Numbered from the stretch's first letter, positions 7,995 through 16,269 are shown. The stretch: DNA of 37,884 bases from an uncultured Ruminiclostridium sp. (GCA_934462775.1 CAKSIR010000004.1:1-37884); one strand, 5' to 3'. The notes: generated from the letters alone by a model not told the origin. Numbers and translations are program-made.

Positions 7995-8591
7995 TTATTC
8001 TATTCCGAGCACAGCCCTCCAGCCTGCAAAGCAGAAATGCTTTATGTTTTGCATGAAGGCTTTTGCTTCCTCAAAGGAAAGACCGTGCGAAACAGCTTCG
8101 TAGATGTATTGCCAGCCCGTGCGGCAGACAACGTGTATAAAGAAGTCGTCAATGTGGTTTTTTCCGTATTTTTCTGCGAATTTCCTGTAATAAAATTCCT
8201 CCGTTTCAGCCAGCTTATCAAAGTAATTTTCATACTCGGTGCCTGCCGAATAGCAGAATATAAGGCGGAATGCATCAAAGCTGCCATAAATATACTCTAA
8301 AATAATATCTGTCCCCTCATCTCCGAGATGAGCGGCATTGGCTGTATCCGTGCTGTCTGCGGCAGATTGTATGCTGCCGAGATAAAGCTCCATAAGACCG
8401 TCTGCGGCAGGCTTTACAATGGCGGAGAATAAGCCTGCTTTATCGCCGAATCTGGTATAGATTGAGTTTGTACTTACGCCGCTGTCGGCTGATATTTTTC
8501 TAAGGCTTGCATTGTGAAAGCCGCAGCTCATAAATTCTTTTTTCGCGCTTTCAAGCAGATTTTCTGTAACGCCAACCGATTCTTGCCGCAT
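7995..8591 (-). CDS. TetR-family transcriptional repressor
   Basis: 198 residues. The N-terminal HTH (about 8-55) reads TENLLESAKKEFMSCGFHNA, then SLRKISADSGVSTNSIYTRFGDKAGLF, the usual TetR pattern with Y-x-R/H-F at the end of the recognition helix. The C-terminal ligand domain is not assignable. It starts at the ATG at 8591 with AGGTG upstream. It has a consensus promoter covered by two tandem palindromes (8611-8637), so self-repression is likely. The downstream ABC pair is in the same direction and is the probable regulated target, induced by the transporter's substrate. This last point is inference. Confidence 0.88.
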   Translation of the reverse strand: MRQESVGVTENLLESAKKEFMSCGFHNASLRKISADSGVSTNSIYTRFGDKAGLFSAIVKPAADGLMELYLGSIQSAADSTDTANAAHLGDEGTDIILEYIYGSFDAFRLIFCYSAGTEYENYFDKLAETEEFYYRKFAEKYGKNHIDDFFIHVVCRTGWQYIYEAVSHGLSFEEAKAFMQNIKHFCFAGWRAVLGIE

Positions 8592-8610
8592 ATTGCACCT
8601 CGCTGATTAA

Positions 8611-8650
8611 ATAACGATGTTATTATAACACTGTTATTTTATAATGTCAA
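8611..8650 (-). promoter_or_regulatory. Consensus promoter of tetR with two tandem operators
   Basis: On the minus strand TTGACA (plus 8645-8650) and TATAAT (plus 8622-8627) are exactly 17 bases apart, a perfect sigma-A consensus. ATAAC-GAT-GTTAT (8611-8623) and ATAAC-ACT-GTTAT (8625-8637) are two adjacent 5-3-5 palindromes separated by one base. They cover the -10 element, the spacer next to it and the likely start site. This is the expected layout of TetR self-repression. Confidence 0.8.
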
Positions 8651-8667
8651 TATATTTTTTAAAAAAA

Positions 8668-8704
8668 TGAACTTATGCGAAGATTTTCGGTTCACATAAG
8701 TTCA
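8668..8704 (-). terminator. Hairpin with T run in the divergent tetR/XRE gap
   Basis: TGAACTTATG and CATAAGTTCA pair perfectly (10 bp), with GAA/TTC continuing after one mismatch. On the minus strand it is followed by seven T. It sits upstream of the tetR promoter, where no minus-strand gene ends, so its role is unclear. It may block antisense transcripts or insulate tetR. Confidence 0.5.
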
Positions 8705-8823
8705 AATTAAAGCACAATAACAGAAATATGTTTAAGTAAAATTATAAAATAGGCAATTTATCAAAATAACTTAGCAACATCATGTATAATATAAATATAG
8801 TACGAATTACGCAAGGAGAAGTT

Positions 8824-9165
8824 ATGGTAATAGCTGAGCGAATTGAAAATCTGCGTGAAATACGCGGATTGAAGCAGTATCAGCTTGCGGAAAAAATAGG
8901 CGTTACCAGGGCGACAATGTGCAAATACGAGCGCGGAATCAACATTCCGAACGCAGAAATAGTTGCAAAGCTTGCGTCTGCTCTTGATACCACCGCCGAC
9001 TATCTGTGCGGTCTGAGCGACAATTACAGCCCCAACGGCGACAGTTATATGTATGTCGGCGGCGACAGGGAACTGGTGGAAACAGTTCTTTCCTTATCAA
9101 GAGATAATAAAATTCGCCTAAGCGAACGTGCAAGGATACTGCTTGAGGAACAAATCGAAAAATAA
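8824..9165 (+). CDS. XRE-family (Cro/C1-type) transcriptional regulator
   Basis: 113 residues from the ATG at 8824, chosen because AAGGAG lies five bases upstream. An earlier in-frame ATG at 8782 has no ribosome site and overlaps a likely -10 (TATAAT, 8785-8790). The N-terminal HTH_3 domain reads IAERIENLREIRGLKQYQLA, then EKIGVTRATMCKYERGINIPN and TTADYLCGLSD, a standard XRE fold (about 1-68). The C-terminal 40 residues are charged and unassigned. The gene stands alone, divergent from tetR and convergent with sigK. Target unknown. Confidence 0.88.
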   Translation: MVIAERIENLREIRGLKQYQLAEKIGVTRATMCKYERGINIPNAEIVAKLASALDTTADYLCGLSDNYSPNGDSYMYVGGDRELVETVLSLSRDNKIRLSERARILLEEQIEK

Positions 9166-9200
9166 AATGAACCTGTGAGAATCCTTACAGGTTCATTTTA
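9164..9200. terminator. Bidirectional terminator between XRE gene and sigK
   Basis: TGAACCTGT (9168-9176) and ACAGGTTCA (9187-9195) form a nine-base-pair stem. The plus strand continues with TTTTA and the minus strand with TTTTATTTTT, so it can end both convergent genes. Confidence 0.85.
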
Positions 9201-9258
9201 CTGTTTATATGACTTTATTTGGTACACCGTCGGCGTACTTTTTGACGGCAGTGAGCGG

Positions 9259-9954
9259 CTAAAACTTATTTTTAAGCTTTTCCATTGCCTTTTTTTCTAT
9301 TCGTGAAACGTATGAGCGTGAAATCCCAAGAGCTTTTGCAACCTCTTTCTGGGTCATTGCCTTTTCGACTGTTCCGTTCGTGGTGTTCAGTCCGTAGCGT
9401 TTGCTGAGTATCTGCTTTTCCCGCTCGTCAAGCTCGCTGTTCACATAGGAATACAGCTTCTGCAAATCAATTCTCAAATCAACCTCGTCAGCAATGCAGA
9501 CAGGGTCCCTGAATATATCCGCGATTGTAACGGCGTTGCCGTCCTTGTCGCAGTCAACGGTATCGTACATATACACTTCGGTTTGCTGATGCTTTATTTT
9601 GCGGAAGTACATTTTTATCTGGTTGTCGATGCACTTGCTTGCGTAGGTGCTGAAGCTGATTGCTTTATCGCTTTTGAAGGTTTCCGCCGCGCGGATTAGT
9701 CCGATTGTACCGATTGAGATAAGGTCGTCCTGCTCCCGCGAGTCGGGATAATGCTTTTTTACAATGTATGCAACAAGGCGCAGATTGTGTTCAATCAGCT
9801 TGTTCCGCGCTTCAAGGCTGCCTTTCTCCATTTCCGCAAGGCATTCCTGTTCCTCCTTACGGGTAAGCTGACGCGGAAAGGTATTGCCTCCGTCAAGGTG
9901 GAGCGCAAAGAAAAGCAGATTTCGGAGCGTAAACTCAAGCAGTGGAATGAACAT
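9259..9954 (-). CDS. sigK: RNA polymerase sporulation sigma factor sigma-K
   Basis: 231 residues. It shows the sigma-70 region 2 signature ARNKLIEHNLRLVAYIVKK, the core helix DLISIGTIGLIRAAETF, STYASKCIDNQIKMYFRK, and region 4 ending LGISRSYVSRIEKKAMEKL. Residue order and the hydrophobic pro-like N-terminus (FIPLLEFTLRNLLFFAL) match the Bacillus SigK family, which drives late mother-cell gene expression during sporulation. The coding frame is continuous, so no skin-type element interrupts it. The hydrophobic first 20 residues suggest a pro-sequence that is removed. The start at 9954 is preceded by AAAGGA eight bases upstream. I looked for a sigma-E-like promoter in 9955-10080 and found none I would defend. 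Confidence 0.92.
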   Translation of the reverse strand: MFIPLLEFTLRNLLFFALHLDGGNTFPRQLTRKEEQECLAEMEKGSLEARNKLIEHNLRLVAYIVKKHYPDSREQDDLISIGTIGLIRAAETFKSDKAISFSTYASKCIDNQIKMYFRKIKHQQTEVYMYDTVDCDKDGNAVTIADIFRDPVCIADEVDLRIDLQKLYSYVNSELDEREKQILSKRYGLNTTNGTVEKAMTQKEVAKALGISRSYVSRIEKKAMEKLKNKF

Positions 9955-10111
9955 AAAATCAGTCCTTTCGAATATAGTAATAATTCATATTCATAACTGC
10001 ATGACCGATATAACCGTTGTCTGTCAGACATTTCCTTGGAAATATTCCCATAAAATGAAGTGAAAAGTTGTTCATATCGCAACAAAAGTACCGCCGCGCG
10101 GCAAATAATCC

Positions 10112-10140
10112 TTGACTATTGGAAATATATAGAGTAGAAT
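10112..10140 (+). promoter_or_regulatory. Promoter of the rnf operon
   Basis: TTGACT (10112-10117) and TAGAAT (10135-10140) are separated by 17 bases, about 50 bases before rnfC. No terminator hairpin or riboswitch-like structure is evident between it and the start codon. Confidence 0.7.
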
Positions 10141-10192
10141 TAAGCTATATGCATTTGTATATAACAGAACGAAGGGAGAAACCCATTTTGCC

Positions 10193-11476
10193 ATGAGATT
10201 ACATTCAGTAAAGCTGCCTCATTTCAACAATGCGGCAGAGCAGATAACCGCGGCGCTGCCAACGCCGAAGCGTGTAATTATCAGTATGTCACAGCATGGC
10301 GGAGTGCCTTGTACGCCTCTTGTAAAGGTGGGGGACGAGGTAAAGACAGGTCAGCTCATCGGAAGCAGCGACGCTGTAATATCCGCGCCTGTCCATGCAA
10401 GCGTTTCAGGCAAGGTAACAGCCATAACCGACGTTATGAGCGTTGCAGGCAGAGTAAATAAGGCGCTTGTCATTGAAGCCGGAGAAACTCAGGAGATGAG
10501 TGAGGAGATAGCTCCGCCTGCGGTAAACAGCCGCGAGGATTTTATCGCAGCCGTAAAAAAATCAGGCTCGGTAGGCCTTGGAGGCGCAGGCTTTCCGACC
10601 TATGTAAAGCTGAATTACGACCGCAAAACCGTCAATATTGACACCATTGTGGTAAACGGCGCGGAATGTGAGCCGTATATAACCTCCGACTACCGCACTC
10701 TTATGGAGGAGGGCGAAAAGGTCATCGACGGCATAAAGCTGCTGATGAAGTGGCTGGAAATACCGAACTGCGTAATCGGAATTGAAGCCGATAAGCCAAA
10801 GGCAATAGAAAACATGAAAAAGCTTGCAGGCGAGGGCGGCGGAATTACAATCAAGTCGCTTAAGCCGCAGTATCCTCAGGGAGCTGAAAAGGTGCTTATT
10901 TTTAAATGCACCGGCAGAATTGTCAAGGAGGGCGAGCTTCCTATGGCGGCAGGCTGCCTTGTGATGAACGTGTCCACCATTGCCTTTATCAGCGATTACA
11001 TAAAGACGGGCGTGCCGCTTATAAAACGCCGTCTGACTATTGACGGAAACATCGTAAAAAAGCCGTCTAACGTAATTGTTCCCATAGGAACTCCGCTTTC
11101 CGACCTGCTTGATTTTGCGGAGGTAAGCAAGGAGCCGGACCGTGTAATTTTCGGCGGTCCTATGATGGGAAGCTGCGTTTACGACAGAGAAATGCCTACT
11201 GCCAAAACCAACAATGCAGTGCTGCTTTTTGCCGACACCGTTCAGGACAGAGTTACCGAGTGTATCCGCTGCGGAAGATGTATAAGAGCCTGTTCAATGA
11301 ACCTTGCTCCAACCGAGCTTGAACACGCCTACGACGCAAGAGATAAAGAGGAGCTTATAAGGCTCAAGGTCAATCTCTGCATGAACTGCGGAGCCTGCAC
11401 CTTTGTCTGTCCTGCCAAAAGGAACCTTGCGGAGAAAAATCAGCTTGCAAAAATATTCTTGCGTGAAAGTAAGTAG
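10193..11476 (+). CDS. rnfC: Ion-translocating oxidoreductase complex subunit C
   Basis: 427 residues, the cytoplasmic NAD(H)-facing subunit of Rnf. An early barrel-sandwich part (about 30-95) is followed by the nucleotide/FMN-binding glycine motif GLGGAGFPT (128-136). Two four-cysteine [4Fe-4S] motifs follow: CIRCGRCIRAC from residue 357 and CMNCGACTFVC from residue 396. Length and motif order match clostridial RnfC, lacking the long C-terminal extension of proteobacterial proteins. GGGAG lies 14 bases before the ATG, a rather long spacing. First gene of the operon. Nine bases separate it from rnfD. Confidence 0.96.
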   Translation: MRLHSVKLPHFNNAAEQITAALPTPKRVIISMSQHGGVPCTPLVKVGDEVKTGQLIGSSDAVISAPVHASVSGKVTAITDVMSVAGRVNKALVIEAGETQEMSEEIAPPAVNSREDFIAAVKKSGSVGLGGAGFPTYVKLNYDRKTVNIDTIVVNGAECEPYITSDYRTLMEEGEKVIDGIKLLMKWLEIPNCVIGIEADKPKAIENMKKLAGEGGGITIKSLKPQYPQGAEKVLIFKCTGRIVKEGELPMAAGCLVMNVSTIAFISDYIKTGVPLIKRRLTIDGNIVKKPSNVIVPIGTPLSDLLDFAEVSKEPDRVIFGGPMMGSCVYDREMPTAKTNNAVLLFADTVQDRVTECIRCGRCIRACSMNLAPTELEHAYDARDKEELIRLKVNLCMNCGACTFVCPAKRNLAEKNQLAKIFLRESK

Positions 11477-11484
11477 GAGGTAGT

Positions 11485-12423
11485 ATGGAAAAACTGTTTA
11501 TAGAGCCATCTCCGCATATAAAAAGCACAATGTCAACTCAGAAGATAATGCTTCATGTACTGATTGCGCTGTTTCCCGCTCTGACGGCGGCAACAGTTAT
11601 TTTCGGTCTGCGCGCATTGTTTCTGACGGTTGTTTGTGCAGCTTCATGTGTGATTTTTGAGTGGCTGTTCAGGAAAATAACAAAACGTGAACAAACAATC
11701 AGCGATTTGTCGGCAGTTGTAACAGGCGTGCTGCTTGCGTTCAATCTGCCTGCAAATCTGCCGATTTATATGGCTGTTATCGGTTCGTTCGTTGCAATCG
11801 TTGTGGTTAAGCAGATGTTCGGAGGTATCGGTCAGAATTTCGCCAACCCTGCAATCACCGCGCGAATTGTGCTTATGCTGTCTTTCACGTCAAGCATGAC
11901 CACATGGGTAAAGCCTTTCTGGTACAACATTGCGGAAACCGACGCGGTAACGGGCGCGACTCCGCTGGTTGCCGACGAGCTGCCGTCGGTTATGGATATG
12001 CTGCTCGGCGTAAGGGGAGGCTGCCTTGGCGAAACCTGCGCTGCTGCGCTTATAATCGGCGGTATTTACCTTGCTGCAATGAGAATAATCTCGCCTGTAA
12101 CTCCTGTTGCGTTTGTGGGAACGGTTGCCCTGTTTTCGCTTATCGGCGGTCAGGACGTAGTTTATTCAGTTTTAAGCGGCGGCTTGCTGCTGGGTGCGAT
12201 TTTCATGGCGACCGACTATGCAACCACTCCGCTTACATGGAAAGGCAAGCTGATTTTCGGTATTGGCTGCGGTCTTATTACCTGCCTTATCAGAAACTTC
12301 GGTTCAATGCCCGAGGGCGTTTCATATTCGATACTTCTTATGAACATTCTAACGCCGTACATTGATAAGCTTACCCGTCCGAAGCCTTTCGGTTCAAGGA
12401 CAAAAAAGGAGGGAAAAGCATGA
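11485..12423 (+). CDS. rnfD: Ion-translocating oxidoreductase complex subunit D
   Basis: 312 residues with about nine to ten membrane segments. It carries the flavin attachment motif DAVTGAT (residues 153-159), an exact fit to the D-x-x-[ST]-G-A-[TS] flavinylation motif. T159 is the expected phosphoester-FMN site. AGGAGG precedes the start by five bases. Its stop overlaps the rnfG start (ATGA). As in other Rnf complexes it should sit in the membrane and pass electrons between flavins. The flavin transferase ApbE is not encoded in this window. Confidence 0.95.
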   Translation: MEKLFIEPSPHIKSTMSTQKIMLHVLIALFPALTAATVIFGLRALFLTVVCAASCVIFEWLFRKITKREQTISDLSAVVTGVLLAFNLPANLPIYMAVIGSFVAIVVVKQMFGGIGQNFANPAITARIVLMLSFTSSMTTWVKPFWYNIAETDAVTGATPLVADELPSVMDMLLGVRGGCLGETCAAALIIGGIYLAAMRIISPVTPVAFVGTVALFSLIGGQDVVYSVLSGGLLLGAIFMATDYATTPLTWKGKLIFGIGCGLITCLIRNFGSMPEGVSYSILLMNILTPYIDKLTRPKPFGSRTKKEGKA

Positions 12424-12986
12424 TGAAAGCCATAAAGCCTACGCTTGTCCTTCTTATTATTACAACGGTGGTGTCGGCGCTGCTTATTGTTACATACAAC
12501 CTGACCTACGTTGATACATCGGGAATTATCACCGAGAAAATGCAGCTTGCCTGCGAGGAGCTGATGGGAGAGGGCAGCTATGAAATTGTCACCGATTGGG
12601 AAGAAGCAGGCTACGCGATTCCTAAGCCCGATACTGTTGAAAAGCTCATCAGAAAATCCGACGGAACGGTTGCGTTTGAAATAATCACAAGCGGTTATTC
12701 AAAGGACGGTCTTGATATGCTTGTTGCAATGAATCCTGACGGCAGCGTTATGGGCGTAGCCGTAGTTTCAATCAGCGAAACGCCGGGTCTTGGCACAAAG
12801 GTGCAGGACAGCGGATTCCTTTCGCAGTACAGCGGAAAAAGCGGCGAGCTTACCGTTGTAAAGACAGCGCCGTCAGCCGATAACGAAATCGAGGCGGTCA
12901 CCAGCGCCACTTACTCTTCAAAGGGCGTAACAAAGGCTGTCAACATCGCTATTTCAACCTACAAGGAATTGGGAGGTACAAAATGA
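12420..12986 (+). CDS. rnfG: Ion-translocating oxidoreductase complex subunit G
   Basis: 188 residues: one N-terminal membrane anchor (about 8-28), then an extracytoplasmic FMN-binding domain. The motif region reads EAVTSAT (residues 158-164), departing from D-x-x-[ST]-G-A-[TS] at the acidic position (E for D) and at glycine (S162). T164 would be the FMN site. GGAGGG stands before two consecutive ATG codons (12420 and 12423). The first overlaps the rnfD stop. It overlaps the rnfE start by four bases, indicating tight translational coupling. Confidence 0.94.
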   Translation: MMKAIKPTLVLLIITTVVSALLIVTYNLTYVDTSGIITEKMQLACEELMGEGSYEIVTDWEEAGYAIPKPDTVEKLIRKSDGTVAFEIITSGYSKDGLDMLVAMNPDGSVMGVAVVSISETPGLGTKVQDSGFLSQYSGKSGELTVVKTAPSADNEIEAVTSATYSSKGVTKAVNIAISTYKELGGTK

Positions 12987-13651
12987 GTTTGTTTAAAGAG
13001 TTTTCAAAAGGCATTCTCAAGGAAAACCCTAATCTTGTAATGCTGCTCGGTATGTGTCCTACCCTTGCCGTTACAACTATGGCTGAAAACGGACTTGGCA
13101 TGGGACTTGCAACCACTTTTGTGCTTGTCTGTTCCAATATTGCCATTGCACTGCTGAAAAAGCTTATTCCCGCAGCAGTAAGACTGCCGAGCTATATCGT
13201 AATAATCGCAGGCTTTGTAACCTTTGTAAGCCTTATGCTTCAGGCGTTTATTCCGTCGCTGTACGACAGCTTAGGACTGTTTCTGAGCCTTATCACCGTA
13301 AACTGTATTATTTTAGGCAGAGCCGAAATGTTTGCAAGCAAGAACAAGGTTCTTCCGTCGATTATGGACGGTCTGGGAATGGGTCTTGGCTTTACAATGT
13401 CGCTGCTTATCGTAGGTTCAATCAGAGAAATCCTCGGAGCAGGCACATGGTTCGGAATTAAGATAATGCCTGATTTTATCCAGCCAATGACAATTTTCAT
13501 TCTTCCCGCAGGCGGTTTCTTCACACTCGGTATTGTAATCGCAGTTGTCGGCAAGCTTACTAAAAAGCCTGTCAAGAATATAAGCTGCTCGTCCTGTCCG
13601 AGCCGTGAAATGTGCGCGGGCTGCGGCGCTGCCGAAAAGGAGGATAAATAA
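12983..13651 (+). CDS. rnfE: Ion-translocating oxidoreductase complex subunit E
   Basis: 222 residues with six predicted membrane helices. C25 and C108 stand where the RnfA/RnfE and NqrD/NqrE pairs hold an intramembrane [2Fe-2S] cluster. The C-terminus goes beyond the membrane domain and ends with a Cys-rich tail, C202-x2-C205-x5-C211-x2-C214, followed by a charged end. The tail could bind metal or an extra Fe-S centre, or be a disulfide element. It is the unusual part of this protein. It overlaps rnfG by four bases and rnfA by one. Confidence 0.94.
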   Translation: MSLFKEFSKGILKENPNLVMLLGMCPTLAVTTMAENGLGMGLATTFVLVCSNIAIALLKKLIPAAVRLPSYIVIIAGFVTFVSLMLQAFIPSLYDSLGLFLSLITVNCIILGRAEMFASKNKVLPSIMDGLGMGLGFTMSLLIVGSIREILGAGTWFGIKIMPDFIQPMTIFILPAGGFFTLGIVIAVVGKLTKKPVKNISCSSCPSREMCAGCGAAEKEDK

Positions 13652-14259
13652 TGGAAATCTGTAAAAATATTGCCATAATTCTCCTTACCTATGTATTGAC
13701 GGAAAACTTCGTGCTTTCAAAGTTTTTGGGTATCTGTCCGTTTTTGGGAGTTTCAAAAAAGCCGTCAAGCTCGCTTGGAATGGGTATTGCGGTAACTTTC
13801 GTAATGGTCTGCGCTACCTGCGTTACATACCCGATTTATTACGGCGTGCTTGTACCGCTGAACATTTCCTACATGAAAACAGTTGCGTTCATTCTCATTA
13901 TTGCGCTGTTCGTTCAGATAGTGGAAATGGCAATGAAAAAGTTCATGCCGCCGCTTTACAAGGCGCTTGGCGTGTATCTTCCGCTTATTACCACAAACTG
14001 CGCCGTTTTAGGCGTTACTATCCTCAACATTGATAACGAATCGGGCTTTTTCGAGTCGGTTATGACATCTTTCTCGGCAGGCGTCGGCTTTCTTATGGTA
14101 ATGCTGATTTTCGCAGGGGTAAGAGGCCGTCTTGAGCGCTGCAACGTTCCGAAGGCTCTTGAGGGAACGCCTATAACACTGGTTGCGGCTTCAATAGTTT
14201 CACTGGCGTTTATCGGATTCGGCGGCGTGGTTGAGGGAATTTTCGGAGGTGCCGTATGA
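13651..14259 (+). CDS. rnfA: Ion-translocating oxidoreductase complex subunit A
   Basis: 202 residues with six membrane helices and the family opening ENFVLSKFLGICPFLGVS. C29 and C117 lie in the half-membrane repeats and are expected to share the intramembrane [2Fe-2S] cluster with RnfE. Its first base is the last base of rnfE (TAATG overlap), with AAAAGGAGG before it, and its end overlaps rnfB by four bases. Nothing unusual in length. Confidence 0.95.
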   Translation: MEICKNIAIILLTYVLTENFVLSKFLGICPFLGVSKKPSSSLGMGIAVTFVMVCATCVTYPIYYGVLVPLNISYMKTVAFILIIALFVQIVEMAMKKFMPPLYKALGVYLPLITTNCAVLGVTILNIDNESGFFESVMTSFSAGVGFLMVMLIFAGVRGRLERCNVPKALEGTPITLVAASIVSLAFIGFGGVVEGIFGGAV

Positions 14260-15059
14260 TTGAATATGTAGTGCCTATTCTGTTTTTCCTCGGACTTGGC
14301 GCATTGGCAGGAGTTCTGCTGACTGTTGCTTCAAGATTCCTTGCGGTAAAAACGGACGAAACGGTAGAGAAAATAACCGAGGCTCTTCCGGGAGCAAACT
14401 GCGGCGGCTGCGGATATTCGGGCTGCGCAGGCTATGCCGAGGCGGTTGCAAAGGGCGAAGCGCCCACTAACCTCTGCAAGCCGGGCGGAGCGGACGTAAC
14501 GGCTGAAATAAGCGCTATAATGGGCGTTGAGGCAGTTGCAGCCGAGCGCGAAGTTGCGTTTGTACGCTGCAACGGCAGCTGTAACGCAACAACCGACAAG
14601 TACAACTACATAGGAACGCCCACCTGCCTTGCGTCTGAAAAGTTCTTTAACGGAAAAGGAGCCTGCCGCTCGGGCTGTCTTGGCTTCGGCGACTGCGTAA
14701 GCGTCTGCGACAGGGGAGCAATATCCGTTGTAGACGGCGTTGCGGTTATAAATCCCGCAAAGTGCGGTTCCTGCGGAAAATGCGTTAAAGCCTGTCCGAA
14801 TCACCTCATAGTAATGCGCAGGGAAAGCCAGAAGGTAATTGTACGCTGCTCGTCAATTGATACCGGAAAGGTTACAAGGTCGGTCTGCAAAAACGGCTGT
14901 ATTGCCTGCAAGCTGTGTGAAAAGAAATGTTCATACGACGCTATTCATGTGAACAACAACCATGCTGAAATTGATCCCGAAAAGTGTACAAGGTGCGGAG
15001 AATGTGCCGCGGCTTGTCCTACAAAGTGCATTACAATATTACCCGAATGTGTAAAGTAA
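14256..15059 (+). CDS. rnfB: Ion-translocating oxidoreductase complex subunit B
   Basis: 267 residues: an N-terminal membrane anchor (about 5-28), the four-cysteine cluster domain with C49, C52, C57 and C74 (NCGGCGYSGC), then several ferredoxin-type motifs: CGSCGKCVKAC (170-180), CIACKLCEKKC (215-225) and CTRCGECAAAC (244-254), plus cysteines at 137, 141, 147 and 151. It is the entry point for ferredoxin electrons. It is the last rnf gene. A GGDEF gene follows after 13 bases with no terminator. Confidence 0.95.
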   Translation: MIEYVVPILFFLGLGALAGVLLTVASRFLAVKTDETVEKITEALPGANCGGCGYSGCAGYAEAVAKGEAPTNLCKPGGADVTAEISAIMGVEAVAAEREVAFVRCNGSCNATTDKYNYIGTPTCLASEKFFNGKGACRSGCLGFGDCVSVCDRGAISVVDGVAVINPAKCGSCGKCVKACPNHLIVMRRESQKVIVRCSSIDTGKVTRSVCKNGCIACKLCEKKCSYDAIHVNNNHAEIDPEKCTRCGECAAACPTKCITILPECVK

Positions 15060-15072
15060 CAGGAGGCGGAGC

Positions 15073-16254
15073 TTGAACAAGCTTTTCTCATATTTAAAGG
15101 AAGCAATTGAAAATTTAACAGATATTATCAGCGGAAATACAGACGATAACGCTGCCGACGAGGATAAAATGCTCAATCAGCAGCTCAGCCACCATCTGCT
15201 CAATCAGAACTGCAAAAACATCGTTATAGCCTCTGTTGTAACGGCAGTCACCGCTTTTGTTCATGTTATCATGGCATTTGTGAACAAAAGCGATACGATT
15301 CTGATTATAGGGCTGCTGATAGTTATTGCAGGCAGCGCGGCAGGCTTCGGTCTTGCGCTCGTAAGGCTTGCCGAGCGTAAAATTGACGCAGGAAAGCTGA
15401 AAACTGTGATTTATCTGTACTGGCTTGCCGTTACGGCGGGAATGACGCTGATCTGCGTGTCGGATTTCCGGCAGTACGAGTATTCATACACATACTTTGT
15501 CGAGCTTGGAATGGTTTCACTGATTCCGCTTGCTGACGCCGGAATGTCTGCAATCGTTATGGGAGTGCCTATGGCGGCGGGAGTTATTTCGCTGTTTTCC
15601 TGCGGCGCAGACGGCAAGGGCGCGGTTCCGCTGATTGCGGCGGCGCTTATCGCTTTCGTTATTTCCCGAGCAATATTCTGGCTCCATTGCCGCGATTACG
15701 TCAACACGCGCAGGCTTGATACCGTCAGCGAACGCTGCCGTCAGATTTCCGAGAAGGATTCCGCAACGGGAATGCTGAACAAAAACGGTTTAATCAAGCG
15801 CTTGAAGGAAAGCACCTCCGACTCAGCCTATCATCAGACAATCGCCGCCATTTTCGTTGATATAGACGATTTCAAGGGCTATAACAGGCTTTACGGCTTT
15901 GAAAAAAGCGACAAGTGTCTGTATGATGTGTGTAACTGTATACGAATTATCTCCAAGATAAAAACTGACATTGTTTCCCGATTCGGAGGCGATGAGTTTA
16001 TAATTGTTCTTGAGGATACGGACGAGTATGAGCTGATTGAGTTTGCGGAGCAGATCCGTTCAAGCATTGAAACCATGGCGCTGCCTTTCGGAAACGGCAT
16101 TGTTACCATAACCGTTGGCGTTTCGGATATATTTGGCATCGGGGAAGCCGACTATTCTAAAATAATCAGTCAGGCGGAAATAAATCTTGACATTGCCAAA
16201 AATGCAGGAAAAAATTGTGTTTCGTACAAGGGTCATGTGTTCCGAAAAGAGTAA
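15073..16254 (+). CDS. Membrane-bound GGDEF-domain diguanylate cyclase
   Basis: 393 residues starting with TTG, fixed by AGGAGG six bases upstream. Five to six hydrophobic segments (about 50-205) form a membrane sensor with no domain I recognise. The GGDEF domain (about 225-390) has DIDDFKGYNRLYGF for Mg/GTP and an intact GGDEF at 305-309, so it should make c-di-GMP. The inhibitory I-site RxxD is absent: IKTD stands in that place. It follows rnfB by 13 bases without a promoter or terminator, so it is probably expressed with the Rnf complex. A hairpin terminator follows (16270-16297). Confidence 0.88.
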   Translation: MNKLFSYLKEAIENLTDIISGNTDDNAADEDKMLNQQLSHHLLNQNCKNIVIASVVTAVTAFVHVIMAFVNKSDTILIIGLLIVIAGSAAGFGLALVRLAERKIDAGKLKTVIYLYWLAVTAGMTLICVSDFRQYEYSYTYFVELGMVSLIPLADAGMSAIVMGVPMAAGVISLFSCGADGKGAVPLIAAALIAFVISRAIFWLHCRDYVNTRRLDTVSERCRQISEKDSATGMLNKNGLIKRLKESTSDSAYHQTIAAIFVDIDDFKGYNRLYGFEKSDKCLYDVCNCIRIISKIKTDIVSRFGGDEFIIVLEDTDEYELIEFAEQIRSSIETMALPFGNGIVTITVGVSDIFGIGEADYSKIISQAEINLDIAKNAGKNCVSYKGHVFRKE

Positions 16255-16269
16255 AATATGAACAAACAG

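Noticed and set aside
9259..9954. Excisable skin-type element in sigK
   Set aside because: The frame is continuous from the hydrophobic N-terminus to region 4, so no recombinase-bearing insertion is present.
9955..10080. Sigma-E-type promoter for sigK
   Set aside because: Several AT-rich matches to the -10 exist but none has a fitting -35 at the proper spacing.
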